Shown piece by piece: positions 30,238 to 39,722 of a stretch of DNA of 64,000 nucleotides. Numbering within the stretch: position 1 is the stretch's first letter; each line of letters starts with the position of its first letter. Position numbers and translations under genes: made by a program. Source of the DNA: Blautia sp. GTDB lineage: Bacteria > Bacillota > Clostridia > Lachnospirales > Lachnospiraceae. Below the pieces are notes generated by a model. It was not told the origin of the DNA. It was given only the letters and a program-made list of their open reading frames with translations, and did no database searches. Where the stretch lies: contig JALEHU010000069.1 in assembly GCA_022770365.1 (NCBI GenBank), positions 1 through 64,000 of the forward strand, given 5' to 3'.

Positions 30238-33200
30238 ATGGGAATGAAATGGACAGAGGAACAGCAGAAGGTCATTTCTCTGCGCGACAGGAACATTCTG
30301 GTAAGTGCGGCTGCAGGCTCCGGCAAAACAGCCGTGCTGGTACAGCGGATTCTCAGCAAAATTATGGATCCGGTTCATCCTGTGGATATTGACCGGATGC
30401 TGATCATGACATTTACGAGAGCCGCAGCAGGGGAAATGAGGGAGAGGCTTTCCCGGGCACTGGAGCTAGCACTGTACGAAGAACCGGACAATGAACATCT
30501 GCAGCGCCAGATGACTCTGATCCATACTGCACAGATTACAACGATTGATGGATTCTGTGCATATGTGATCCGCAATTATTTCCATCTGATCGGGCTGGAT
30601 CCCGGGTATCGCACCGCAGATGAAGGAGAACTGAAACTTCTCAAAGAAGATGTACTGAAAAATCTGATGGAGGACAGGTATGCGTCCAAAGACCGGAAAT
30701 TCAGGGATTTTGTGGATTCTTATGCATCCGGCAAAACCGATGATGAGACCAGAGGACTGATTCTGGACGTTTATGAGGCTGCCATGAGCCATCCCTATCC
30801 TGAGGAATGGCTGGAGAGCTGCCTGGATATCTACAGAGTAGAAGAGGAAAATCAGCTCAAACAGGCAAAATGGATGAAACTGCTCTGGGAAGATTGCCTG
30901 CAGGAATTAAGGGAGGCAGAGAACATTGCACGGGAAGCAAAGAGACTCTGTCAGGAAACCAGCGGTCCGTATCTTTATGAAGAAGCGCTGGACAGCGATC
31001 TTCTCCTGATAGAAAAACTGAAATCGGCAGCGTTAAAAGAGGAATACGATACGATTGCAGAATCTCTTCAAAAGCCATCCTTTGCCAGACTTTCCGGGAA
31101 AAAAGCGGAGGGTGTGGATGAAAATCTGAAAGAACAGGTTAAAGCGCTCCGCGAGGAAGAAAAAGATATTTTAAAAGAGCTTGGAAGCCGGTACTTTGCA
31201 TGGAAGGAAGAGACACTGACCGTTTTATTGAACTGCTGCAGAGAACCGATGGAAATGCTGGTTCAGCTTACTCTTGATTTTAAGGAACGTTTTTCAGAGA
31301 GAAAACGGGAGAAAAATGTTCTGGATTTTACGGATATGGAGCATTTTGCCCTGGAGATTCTGATACAGAGGGATGGGGATACTGTGACAATGACACAGGC
31401 TGCCCGTGAGCTTTCCGAAAAATATGAGGAAGTACTGGTGGACGAATATCAGGACAGCAATCTGGTTCAGGAACTTCTTACCAACTGTGTTTCCGGATGG
31501 GTGAATGAGCGGAAAAACATTTTCATGGTAGGAGATGTGAAGCAAAGTATTTATCGGTTCCGTCTGGCAAGACCGGAGCTTTTTATGGAAAAATATAAAA
31601 CCTATACGCTGGAGGAGAGCAAAGAGCAGAGAATTGATCTTCACAAAAATTTTCGAAGCCGTCCTGAGGTTCTGGAGAGCGTAAATTATCTGTTCAGACA
31701 GGTCATGGGAGAAGATCTGGGCGGTATTGAATATGATGATGCGGCTGCTCTTTATCCGGGAGCGGATTTTCCGGAAGTCTGTGATGAGGAGTTCATAAAG
31801 ACCAGCGTTCTTTTGATTGAAAAAGATGGAGAGGAGCTTGAGGAAGAAAAGGCCGGTCGTACGTCTCAGGAGCTGGAAGCTCTGGCTATTGCCCAGGAAA
31901 TTCACCGGATGGTGGGAAAAGAAAAAGTCCTTGACCGGGAAAGCGGACAGTATCGTCCGGTGGAATATGGAGACATAGCGATCCTGCTCCGTACAGCGTC
32001 CGGGTGGGCGGAAACATTTGCGCAGGTGTTGGGTTCCCAGGGAATTCCCGCATATACGGCTTCAAAAACAGGCTATTTTTCCGCTCTGGAAGTTGTCACG
32101 ATTCTCAATTTTCTGCGCATCTGTGACAATCCTCTGCAGGATATTCCTCTGGCCGGGGTACTTCGCTCTCCGATCGTAAATTGTACCTCAGAGGAACTTG
32201 CCATGATCCGGTGTGACTGTCCGGACGGAATGCTGTTCGAAAGTGTGTGCAGGTTTGTGAGAGACGGACAGATCGTTCTTTTTCCGGAAAAGGATGAAAA
32301 AGAATTACTGAAAGTGAAACTTGGGGGATTTCTGGAACTCCTGGAAAAAATCCGGGATATGGCTGCTTATACGCCGATTCATGAACTGATTCTTTATGTC
32401 CTTGATGCTACAGGATACGGAGACTATGCGAGAGCACTTCCGGGAGGAGCCCAGAGAAGTGCCAATCTTCAGATGCTGGTGGAGAAGGCGATGGATTACG
32501 AAAAAACCAGCTACAGAGGATTGTTTAATTTTATCCGCTATATTGAGAATCTGCAGAAGTATGAAGTGGATTTCGGAGAGGTGAATCTGTCGGGAAGCGG
32601 AAGCTCTTCCGTACAGATCATGACGATTCATAAGAGCAAGGGACTGGAGTTTCCCATTGTGTTTGCGGCAGGCATGGGAAAGCAGTTCAATTTCCGGGAT
32701 ATGAATGCCAGACTGCTGATCCATCCGGATCTGGGGCTGGGGGCGGATGCCATATTTCCAAAGCAGAGGATAATCACGTCTACTCTGCACAAACAGATCA
32801 TACGCAGAGAACTTCTGAAGGAAAGCCTTGGGGAAGAACTGCGTGTTTTGTATGTGGCTCTTACCCGTGCAAAGGAAAAGCTTGTACTGACGGGAATTGT
32901 GGGGAAAACAGAGAAATTGCTGCAGTCACTGTCCCGGTATCAGGACAGTGAAGAACTGCTTCTTCCAATGGGAACGAGAATCAAAGCAAAAACGTATTGG
33001 GATTTTGTACTTCCGGCTCTGGCAAGGCATCGCTGTATGGACGGACTTTATCAGGAATATGGACTGATTCCGAATGTTCATCACTCTCTTTATCATGCGA
33101 AAGCAGATTTTTCCGTTCGAAAAGTGACAGCACTGGATCTGGTACAGGGGGAAGTCCTTTATCAGTCGGGCAATCAGATGCAGGAGGAATTTCTCAAAGG

Positions 33201-33948
33201 GTGGGATCCCGAAAAGGTGTATGACAAGCAGGTACGAGCAGAAATAGAGGCGCGGTTCAGCTATCAGTACCCCTATGGATATCTGAAAGAAATTCCCGTC
33301 AAAGTGAGTGTTTCTGAATTGAAGAAACGAAGCTACGCTGGGGATTACGAAAAAGAAGAAAGTCTGTTTTTTGAACCGGATATCATACCTCTGATTCCAG
33401 GATTTGCCGCAGAAACAAAGGAGGAATATACCGGCGCTGCAAGAGGAACTGCCTACCATCGCTTTATGGAATGCCTGGATTACACCCGGGTGGATTCGCC
33501 GGAAGAGATCCATGACCAGATCAGAAGTCTTATGGAGCAGCAGAAACTGAATACCCAGGAGGCAGACAGTATATTAACAGAGGACATTCTCCGGTTTACG
33601 GACTCTTCTCTTGGAAAAAGGATGCAAAGAGCAGCGCTTCATGGGGCTTTGTATCGGGAACAGCCTTTTGTGATCTCCATGGGTGCAGCGGAATTAAATC
33701 AGGGCTGGCCGAAGGAGGAACCTGTCCTGGTGCAGGGGATCATAGATGCTTATTTTCTGGAAGAGGAAGAAATCGTTCTGGTGGACTATAAGACGGACAA
33801 AGTACGTCCGGGTGAAGAAAAACATCTTATAGAACTCTATCATATTCAGCTGGAAGATTATGCCCGGGCACTGGAGAGACTGCTGAACAAAAAAGTGAAA
33901 GAGACTTATATTTACTCTTTCACTTTGGGTAAAGCCATTGAATTATGA
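30238..33948 (+). CDS. addA: helicase-exonuclease AddAB subunit AddA
   Basis: MGMKWTEEQQKVISLRDRNILVSAAAGSGKTAVLVQRI, UvrD helicase motifs and C-terminal nuclease motif IVLVDYKTDKV. Confidence 0.95.
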   Translation: MGMKWTEEQQKVISLRDRNILVSAAAGSGKTAVLVQRILSKIMDPVHPVDIDRMLIMTFTRAAAGEMRERLSRALELALYEEPDNEHLQRQMTLIHTAQITTIDGFCAYVIRNYFHLIGLDPGYRTADEGELKLLKEDVLKNLMEDRYASKDRKFRDFVDSYASGKTDDETRGLILDVYEAAMSHPYPEEWLESCLDIYRVEEENQLKQAKWMKLLWEDCLQELREAENIAREAKRLCQETSGPYLYEEALDSDLLLIEKLKSAALKEEYDTIAESLQKPSFARLSGKKAEGVDENLKEQVKALREEEKDILKELGSRYFAWKEETLTVLLNCCREPMEMLVQLTLDFKERFSERKREKNVLDFTDMEHFALEILIQRDGDTVTMTQAARELSEKYEEVLVDEYQDSNLVQELLTNCVSGWVNERKNIFMVGDVKQSIYRFRLARPELFMEKYKTYTLEESKEQRIDLHKNFRSRPEVLESVNYLFRQVMGEDLGGIEYDDAAALYPGADFPEVCDEEFIKTSVLLIEKDGEELEEEKAGRTSQELEALAIAQEIHRMVGKEKVLDRESGQYRPVEYGDIAILLRTASGWAETFAQVLGSQGIPAYTASKTGYFSALEVVTILNFLRICDNPLQDIPLAGVLRSPIVNCTSEELAMIRCDCPDGMLFESVCRFVRDGQIVLFPEKDEKELLKVKLGGFLELLEKIRDMAAYTPIHELILYVLDATGYGDYARALPGGAQRSANLQMLVEKAMDYEKTSYRGLFNFIRYIENLQKYEVDFGEVNLSGSGSSSVQIMTIHKSKGLEFPIVFAAGMGKQFNFRDMNARLLIHPDLGLGADAIFPKQRIITSTLHKQIIRRELLKESLGEELRVLYVALTRAKEKLVLTGIVGKTEKLLQSLSRYQDSEELLLPMGTRIKAKTYWDFVLPALARHRCMDGLYQEYGLIPNVHHSLYHAKADFSVRKVTALDLVQGEVLYQSGNQMQEEFLKGWDPEKVYDKQVRAEIEARFSYQYPYGYLKEIPVKVSVSELKKRSYAGDYEKEESLFFEPDIIPLIPGFAAETKEEYTGAARGTAYHRFMECLDYTRVDSPEEIHDQIRSLMEQQKLNTQEADSILTEDILRFTDSSLGKRMQRAALHGALYREQPFVISMGAAELNQGWPKEEPVLVQGIIDAYFLEEEEIVLVDYKTDKVRPGEEKHLIELYHIQLEDYARALERLLNKKVKETYIYSFTLGKAIEL

Positions 33949-33953
33949 AATGT

Positions 33954-35354
33954 TTAAACTCTCCAGCCGGCAGGGTATTTATTTTTTAAAGTCTGGTTTA
34001 CGAGTTTGCCGAAACCGATCGGGTAGCCGTCTGCGCAGAGGAGATGCCATCCTTTTGCGCGGGCGGCTTCTTCTGATTCTATGAGAAGTGTTTCTCCTTT
34101 CAGGTATCGTGTCAGACGCTCGTCAGATACCGGAAGGGTAATGGTGGAATCCACATCCCCTTTATGAAGCGCAAGGGCAAAGGGTTGGGATGGTTCAAAA
34201 CGGTTTTTCTTCAGATCGCCAAGATACAGGCCGTTTCTGAGAAAGGTGAGTCCACGGAAATTACCGCTTACGGGAGGAAGGTAATAAACCTTATCACCGC
34301 GCACTTCCATACGGTTCCAGTCAAAAGGTTTCCCCTGAAGAGAATGAAGACCGATTTCCGAGAAGAATTCTTCTATCCATTTGCGGGCATTTTTGTCGGG
34401 ACGGGTCTGCACAGGATGGGACTCTGCGAGAGCGATGCCGGGCTTTTTGAGCAATGCCATAAAATGTCCTTCCCCGTTCATCCTGTGCGGGAAGATACGG
34501 ATGCATTTTTTCAGCTGTTCGCTGCCATTTCCCCAGGAGGGGACTCCGCTGGAGAAACCATCATATCCGGGCATTTCAAGAAGCTCCATTTCCGGGTGCT
34601 GTTCCAGCAGATAAGAAATGGTCCCCTCGTCTTCTTCCGGCGCAAAGGTACAGGTGGAATAAAGAAGAAGCCCGCCGGGACGCAGCATGTCCACAGCCTG
34701 AAGAATCAGTTCACGCTGGATATCAGCCAGTTCCCGGGATTTTTCGGGAGTCCAGTCTCTTGCCAGCGCTTCTTCTTTACGAAACATTCCTTCCCCGGAG
34801 CAGGGGGCGTCCAGGACGATTTTATGGAAAAATTCCGGGAAAGCTTTGGCAAGTTTTGCGGGGGCTTCACTGGTTACAAACATATTGGAGATACCGAAGA
34901 GTTCCAGGTTGCGAAGAAGTGCCCTTGCCCGAGAAGTACTGATATCATTCGCCACCAGCAGTCCCTGTCCATGGAGCGAAGCTCCAAGTGCCGTTGCTTT
35001 TCCACCCGGTGCAGCGCACATGTCCAGTACATATTCTCCCGGCTCAACGGGAATTCTGGACGCAGGAGTCATGGCGCTTGGTTCCTGCAGATAATAAAGT
35101 CCTGCCTGATAAAAGGGGCATCTTGCGGGGCGGCTGTCTTCTTCATAAAAGTATCCGTTTTCGATCCAGGGTATTTTTTTTACCGGAAACGGGACGATTT
35201 TTTCAAATTCTTCACAGGTTATTTTATCTGTGTTTACGCGAAGTCCATAGGTTCTTCCGCTTTCGAAGCTTCTTAGAAAAGCGTCATATTCTGCTCCGAG
35301 CATTTCCTGCATTCGTGACAGAAATGCTTCAGGTAGTTTCAGTTCTCTGTCCAT
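33954..35354 (-). CDS. RsmB/NOP family rRNA (cytosine-5) methyltransferase
   Basis: VLDMCAAPGGKATALGA, DAPCSGEGMFRK, YSTCTFAPEEDEG motifs. Confidence 0.93.
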   Translation of the reverse strand: MDRELKLPEAFLSRMQEMLGAEYDAFLRSFESGRTYGLRVNTDKITCEEFEKIVPFPVKKIPWIENGYFYEEDSRPARCPFYQAGLYYLQEPSAMTPASRIPVEPGEYVLDMCAAPGGKATALGASLHGQGLLVANDISTSRARALLRNLELFGISNMFVTSEAPAKLAKAFPEFFHKIVLDAPCSGEGMFRKEEALARDWTPEKSRELADIQRELILQAVDMLRPGGLLLYSTCTFAPEEDEGTISYLLEQHPEMELLEMPGYDGFSSGVPSWGNGSEQLKKCIRIFPHRMNGEGHFMALLKKPGIALAESHPVQTRPDKNARKWIEEFFSEIGLHSLQGKPFDWNRMEVRGDKVYYLPPVSGNFRGLTFLRNGLYLGDLKKNRFEPSQPFALALHKGDVDSTITLPVSDERLTRYLKGETLLIESEEAARAKGWHLLCADGYPIGFGKLVNQTLKNKYPAGWRV

Positions 35355-35484
35355 TTACGTACATCCTTATTTACTTTGTCGTTTTACTGTTTTCTGTTGC
35401 TGCCGCAAATTTGCGTGCAGAATCGTCAGCCATTTATTCATTGAGTATAACACAGCCCATTCTGGAAGAAAAGTGATACTTTCG

Positions 35485-35904
35485 CTACTTAGTTCATTAG
35501 GCTTTCACCGGGACTTTAATACAAGGCGGAAGACAAAGAGGGGGAGGCGTGAAAAACTGGACGCGCAGAAGAGAGGCGGGAGACCGGGGTGCGGAAGTTC
35601 TTACGTCCTGTTTCTGTGCGGGCTTCGGCACCTAAGAAGTCCTAATCCCCTGTATTTTTGCTAAAAACGCGAACCGTCTTTCTGGACTCGCCTTCGGCTC
35701 AAACAGGCAGAAATCCGGCCCGCAACGAAAAAATCCACGGGACAAGTACTTCTAAGACGCCTGCAGAGTGCACTGAAACAGGACGTAAGCACTTCCGCAC
35801 CCCGGTCTCCCGCCTCTCTCCTGCGCGTCCAGTTTTTCACGCCTCCCCCTCCCTACTTACCGCCTTGTGCTAAAGTCCCGGCGAAAGCTTAATGAACTAA
35901 ATAG
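35485..35904. repeat. Long palindromic element copy B (full length ~420 bp)
   Basis: Left arm CTACTTAGTTCATTAGGCTTTCACCGGGACTTTAATACAAGGCGG...GGAGGCGTGAAAAACTGGACGCGCAGAAGAGAGGCGGGAGACCGGGGTGCGGAAGT pairs with the right arm ACTTCCGCACCCCGGTCTCCCGCCTCTCTCCTGCGCGTCCAGTTTTTCACGCC...CTAAATAG. Confidence 0.92.
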
Positions 35905-35946
35905 CGATGCGATGAAAAATATATATTGCGGTTTGAAAAAATACTA

Positions 35947-35979
35947 TTGACAGAATGATATTATACAGTATATAATATC
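35947..35979 (+). promoter_or_regulatory. padR-operon promoter with overlapping palindromic operator
   Basis: TTGACA-18 nt-TATAAT; palindrome GATATTATA-CAGTA-TATAATATC at 35957-35979 covers the -10. Confidence 0.75.
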
Positions 35980-36066
35980 GTTATCAAAACAATATTGTTT
36001 AGTCATATAATAATATATAGGACAGAAATGAAGGAAATATGATGAACGAAAAAAGGAAGTGATTTC

Positions 36067-36384
36067 ATGATTTTCAACACAGGAGCAGCCCTCCTGGATG
36101 CGATTGTTCTGGCGGTGGTTTCGAAGGAACCGGAGGGAACCTACGGTTATAAAATTACCCAGGACGTAAGAAGCGTTCTGGAAGTATCCGAATCAACGCT
36201 GTATCCGGTGCTGCGTCGGCTGCAGAAAGATGACTGCCTTGAAGTATATGATCAGGCATATGCCGGAAGAAACCGCCGCTATTATAAACTCACAGAAAAG
36301 GGAGCAGCCCAGCTGAATTTATATAAAATAGAATGGAAAAACTATTCATCGAAGATTACCAGAATGTTTGAGGGAGGAATATAG
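36067..36384 (+). CDS. PadR family transcriptional regulator
   Basis: GTYGYKITQDVRSVLEVSESTLYPVLRRLQKDDCLEVYDQ...RRYYKLTEKG. Confidence 0.93.
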   Translation: MIFNTGAALLDAIVLAVVSKEPEGTYGYKITQDVRSVLEVSESTLYPVLRRLQKDDCLEVYDQAYAGRNRRYYKLTEKGAAQLNLYKIEWKNYSSKITRMFEGGI

Positions 36385-36387
36385 AGT

Positions 36388-37335
36388 ATGGACAGAGCGC
36401 AGTTTATGGAGCAGCTTGCAAGGCTGCTTTCCGATATCTCTGAATCTGAACGTCAGGAAGCGCTTGAGTATTATGAAAGTTATTTTGATGACGCGGGAGC
36501 CGGACAGGAGAGTGAAGTGATCCGTGAGCTTGGCAGTCCGGGCAAGGTAGCAGCCATCATCAAGGCAGATTTGAAAGAAAGCAATGATCGTTACGCTGAA
36601 TATTCAGAATTGGGATATGAAGATACCAGGACCAGAGAACCAGGACAGATGCCTGATAAATATACTCAGGTAGCAAGAACGGGAGAGAACCGGGATGGCA
36701 GCCATGATGAGAACTGGAATGAAAGCCGGAATGAGAATCGGGATGAAAGCCGGAATGAAAGACAAAATGAAAGACGATTTGGCAGAGACAGGGCAAGATT
36801 TGAGCAGGCACTGGGGCGTGCCGGCAAGCAGTTCAATCAGGCAAAAAGAAAAGCCGGTGAAAGCTTTGAGAAAGCCGGAAGCAAAGCGCAGGAGTACAGT
36901 AATAAGGCCAGAAGCCGGGCAGAGAGAGGCTATCATTATGAGAAGAAGAGAAACAATGCGGGAATTATCCTGCTGCTGATTTTCCTTGTCTTTGCGGCTC
37001 CGCTGATCCATGGGGCAATAGGCGGAATATTTGGTGTGATCATCACCATTCTTCTTCTTCCGTTTTTGCTGATCTTTGGTCTGGGAGCAGCAGCGCTTGG
37101 GCTGATTGCCGGTGCAGTGGGTACGATTATTCCGGGAATCATTTCCTGTTTCGGCAATCCTGCGGCAGGAATTCTGGCCATTGGAATCGGCTGTCTGCTG
37201 ATGGCGCTTGGAATCCTTTTGGGAGTAGCCGCTGTATGGCTTGCACTGAAAATCATACCGGCACTTGTCCGGAAGTTCCCGGATTTTTGTCAGAGGATTT
37301 TGCGAAAATTAAGAAGGGACGGTGAAAATGCATGA
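36388..37335 (+). CDS. DUF1700/HAAS-domain membrane protein
   Basis: MDRAQFMEQLARLLSDISESERQEALEYYESYFDDAG typical N-terminus, C-terminal TM helices. Confidence 0.85.
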   Translation: MDRAQFMEQLARLLSDISESERQEALEYYESYFDDAGAGQESEVIRELGSPGKVAAIIKADLKESNDRYAEYSELGYEDTRTREPGQMPDKYTQVARTGENRDGSHDENWNESRNENRDESRNERQNERRFGRDRARFEQALGRAGKQFNQAKRKAGESFEKAGSKAQEYSNKARSRAERGYHYEKKRNNAGIILLLIFLVFAAPLIHGAIGGIFGVIITILLLPFLLIFGLGAAALGLIAGAVGTIIPGIISCFGNPAAGILAIGIGCLLMALGILLGVAAVWLALKIIPALVRKFPDFCQRILRKLRRDGENA

Positions 37336-38186
37336 GAAAATTTTCAAAAGTAATGGTGATCATAGCCTGTGTTTTCCTGGCGCTTGGAATTGGTTTTTCG
37401 GCAGCAGGTGCGGCTATGGGAGCTGATCTGAAGGATGTGGATCTGTCAGATGATTTTCGGGACGGTATCCAGATTATGAAAAATATCAGGATCAGAAACA
37501 GCCGGTCTTCCTCGGATGACACCGGATCTTCAAAAGAAGAAAAGAGCAGCGGAGGGGGAACCCGCACATTCACAGTGGAGGCTGCTGATTCAGTGGAAAT
37601 TGAGCTTCGCTCTGATGAACTGGTTCTTCAGGAATATTCAGGAGATCAGATAAAAATCGAGATCGAGAATGACAAAGAAGAAAACGTAAAAGTGATTTCT
37701 TCTTCCACAAACCTGAAAATCAAAAGTTCTGGATTGAAAAGCAGCCGATGCGTAACTGTTTTTTATCCGGCAGGCAAACGTTTTTCTGAAATGGAAATCA
37801 GTGTGGATGCCGGAAGTGCGTATATAGAAAGTGAATTTTTGGCTGATAAACTGAAAGTGGAAATCGGAGCAGGAGAGTTTATCAGCAGTGCTCCGGTGGA
37901 TGTGTCGGAACTGGATGTGGAAGTAGGAGCTGGAAGCTTCGAAGCCTCTTCTTTGAAAGCTGTAAAAATCGACGGAGAATGTGGTATGGGTTCTCTGGTT
38001 CTGAACATTAACGGTAAAGAAACAGATTATAATTATAAACTGGAATGCGGTATCGGAGAAATTTCAATTAACGGAGACAGTTACGGCGGTCTGGGCAGTG
38101 AGAAAAAGATAACGAATCCGGGTGCGTCCGGAGAAATCGACCTGGAATGCGGTATCGGTGAAATTGAAGCAGAGTTTTATGAATGA
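37332..38186 (+). CDS. DUF4097-like beta-repeat protein
   Basis: N-terminal TM, repeated LDVEVGAGSFEASSL / LECGIGEISINGD motifs; overlaps the upstream ORF. Confidence 0.8.
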   Translation: MRKFSKVMVIIACVFLALGIGFSAAGAAMGADLKDVDLSDDFRDGIQIMKNIRIRNSRSSSDDTGSSKEEKSSGGGTRTFTVEAADSVEIELRSDELVLQEYSGDQIKIEIENDKEENVKVISSSTNLKIKSSGLKSSRCVTVFYPAGKRFSEMEISVDAGSAYIESEFLADKLKVEIGAGEFISSAPVDVSELDVEVGAGSFEASSLKAVKIDGECGMGSLVLNINGKETDYNYKLECGIGEISINGDSYGGLGSEKKITNPGASGEIDLECGIGEIEAEFYE

Positions 38187-38239
38187 TATCAATAGCAAGT
38201 ATTCTTATAAATAATATCTATAGAAAGCGGGGAATAAAT

Positions 38240-38422
38240 ATGAGTGACAAACGACTTTACAAATCTTCAGTGAACTGTATGATCTGCGGTGTATGCGGAG
38301 GAATTGCGGAATATTTCAATATTGATCCGACATTGGTGAGACTGGCATGGATTATTTTTACCTGTGTGGGAGGCGCTGGAATCTGGGCGTATATCATTGC
38401 CGCAATTGTGATACCGAAATAA
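38240..38422 (+). CDS. PspC domain-containing protein
   Basis: MSDKRLYKSSVNCMICGVCGGIAEYFNIDPTLVRLAWIIFTCVGGAGIWAYIIAAIVIPK. Confidence 0.93.
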   Translation: MSDKRLYKSSVNCMICGVCGGIAEYFNIDPTLVRLAWIIFTCVGGAGIWAYIIAAIVIPK

Positions 38423-38448
38423 ACCGGGAAATAGTGTTACTGAAAAAT

Positions 38449-38496
38449 AATTGCTCATCTGATGAACAAATGGCTTCAGATGAGCAATTTTATTTT
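38449..38496 (+). terminator. intrinsic terminator
   Basis: AATTGCTCATCTGA...TCAGATGAGCAATTTTATTTT. Confidence 0.85.
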
Positions 38497-38534
38497 GGTT
38501 AAAAGAAATTGGATTCAATCAGTTTGATGGGGAT

Positions 38535-38563
38535 GTATAAGACGGCAGAAAATGGTACATACT
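38535..38563 (+). promoter_or_regulatory. candidate forespore (sigma-G-like) promoter for the SASP gene
   Basis: GTATA-18 nt-CATACT. Confidence 0.4.
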
Positions 38564-38679
38564 CAAGAAGAAACAGCATAGTCTGCTGCAGCCGGAGTAA
38601 ACAGCAAAGGTTACTGTGCCGGAGTAAACGGTACCCGTAGTAAACAACACCCGGAGTGAACAGCAGCCGGTAAAGGAGT

Positions 38680-38880
38680 GTGAGTACATTGAACAAGGAC
38701 AAAGAAGTGGAAGCATTCCGAAAGGGAGAGCTCTCTCACGAAGAAGAAATGAAATATGAGATTGCCCGAGAACTTGGACTTCTGGATAAAGTTCTGGAAA
38801 GCGGATGGAAGAGCCTGTCAGCCAAGGAAACCGGTCGTATCGGAGGACTTATGACACGAAAAAGAAAAAGTGAAAATTAA
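38680..38880 (+). CDS. small acid-soluble spore protein, alpha/beta type
   Basis: EEEMKYEIARELGLLDKVLESGWKSLSAKETGRIGGLMTRKRK. Confidence 0.85.
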   Translation: MSTLNKDKEVEAFRKGELSHEEEMKYEIARELGLLDKVLESGWKSLSAKETGRIGGLMTRKRKSEN

Positions 38881-38883
38881 GTG

Positions 38884-38923
38884 AAAAGGCATTGCCGGGG
38901 ATTTCCAGGCGATGCCTTTTTGT
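38884..38923 (+). terminator. intrinsic terminator
   Basis: AAAAGGCATTGCC...GGCGATGCCTTTTTGT. Confidence 0.8.
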
Positions 38924-38969
38924 GCTATAATGATAAAAATGCTTACACACAAAAGGAAGGGGTTTGTTT

Positions 38970-39608
38970 ATGAATAAATCGGAATTGTTGTCCCATGTGG
39001 ATCATACACAATTAAAAGCATATGCAACATGGGAAGATATCGATAAATTGTGCCGGGAAGCCATTGAACTGAAGACGGCATCTGTATGTGTACCGCCGTG
39101 TTATATTTCCAGAATACATAAGACATTTGGAAATCAGGTACGGATCTGTACGGTAGTTGGTTTTCCGCTGGGTTACAGCGTCACGGAGGCCAAGATTGCC
39201 GAGGTGAAAAAAGCACTGGAGGATGGTGCACAGGAAATTGATATGGTAGTGAATATCTGTGATGTAAAAAACCATGATTTTGAAGCCGTTGAGAAGGAAG
39301 TCCGCAGTATCCGTGAAGCTGTCGGAACTCATGTGCTGAAAGTTATTATTGAGACATGCTACCTCACGGAAGAAGAAAAAATCCGTCTCTGTGAAATCGT
39401 GACAGCTGCCGGTGCGGATTATATCAAGACATCCTCCGGCTTTGGAACTGCGGGAGCGGCACTGGAAGATATCCGGCTTTTTAAAAAACATATCGGCCCT
39501 AATGTAAAAATCAAAGCTGCCGGCGGTATCCGGACTGCGGAAGCTATGGAAGCTTATCTGGAAGAAGGCTGTGACAGAATAGGAAGCAGTTCTGCCTCGA
39601 ATATATGA
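38970..39608 (+). CDS. deoC: deoxyribose-phosphate aldolase
   Basis: LLSHVDHTQLKAYATWEDI, VCVPPCYI, VVGFPLGYSVTEAKIAE, ADYIKTSSGFGTAGA, KAAGGIRTAEAM. Confidence 0.95.
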   Translation: MNKSELLSHVDHTQLKAYATWEDIDKLCREAIELKTASVCVPPCYISRIHKTFGNQVRICTVVGFPLGYSVTEAKIAEVKKALEDGAQEIDMVVNICDVKNHDFEAVEKEVRSIREAVGTHVLKVIIETCYLTEEEKIRLCEIVTAAGADYIKTSSGFGTAGAALEDIRLFKKHIGPNVKIKAAGGIRTAEAMEAYLEEGCDRIGSSSASNI

Positions 39609-39722
39609 CAGTAAATGGCTGTCGGGCAGGATTCCTGTATCTGGACAGACAGGGTAGCTCATTATGAATGGGGGAGAAGTGAGAATGCTATACTTGATGT
39701 ATATGGAACAGGAGAAAACAGC

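Noticed and set aside
35658-35873. 71-aa ORF inside the palindromic element as a genuine gene
   Set aside because: No RBS, low-complexity composition, and located within a hairpin arm and core whose DNA conservation explains the similarity to copy A.
39615-39722. N-terminal extension of the ABC ATPase ORF
   Set aside because: The typical ATPase start is [19 protein letters not shown] at 39723; the upstream translation has no homology pattern and overlaps the spacer after deoC.
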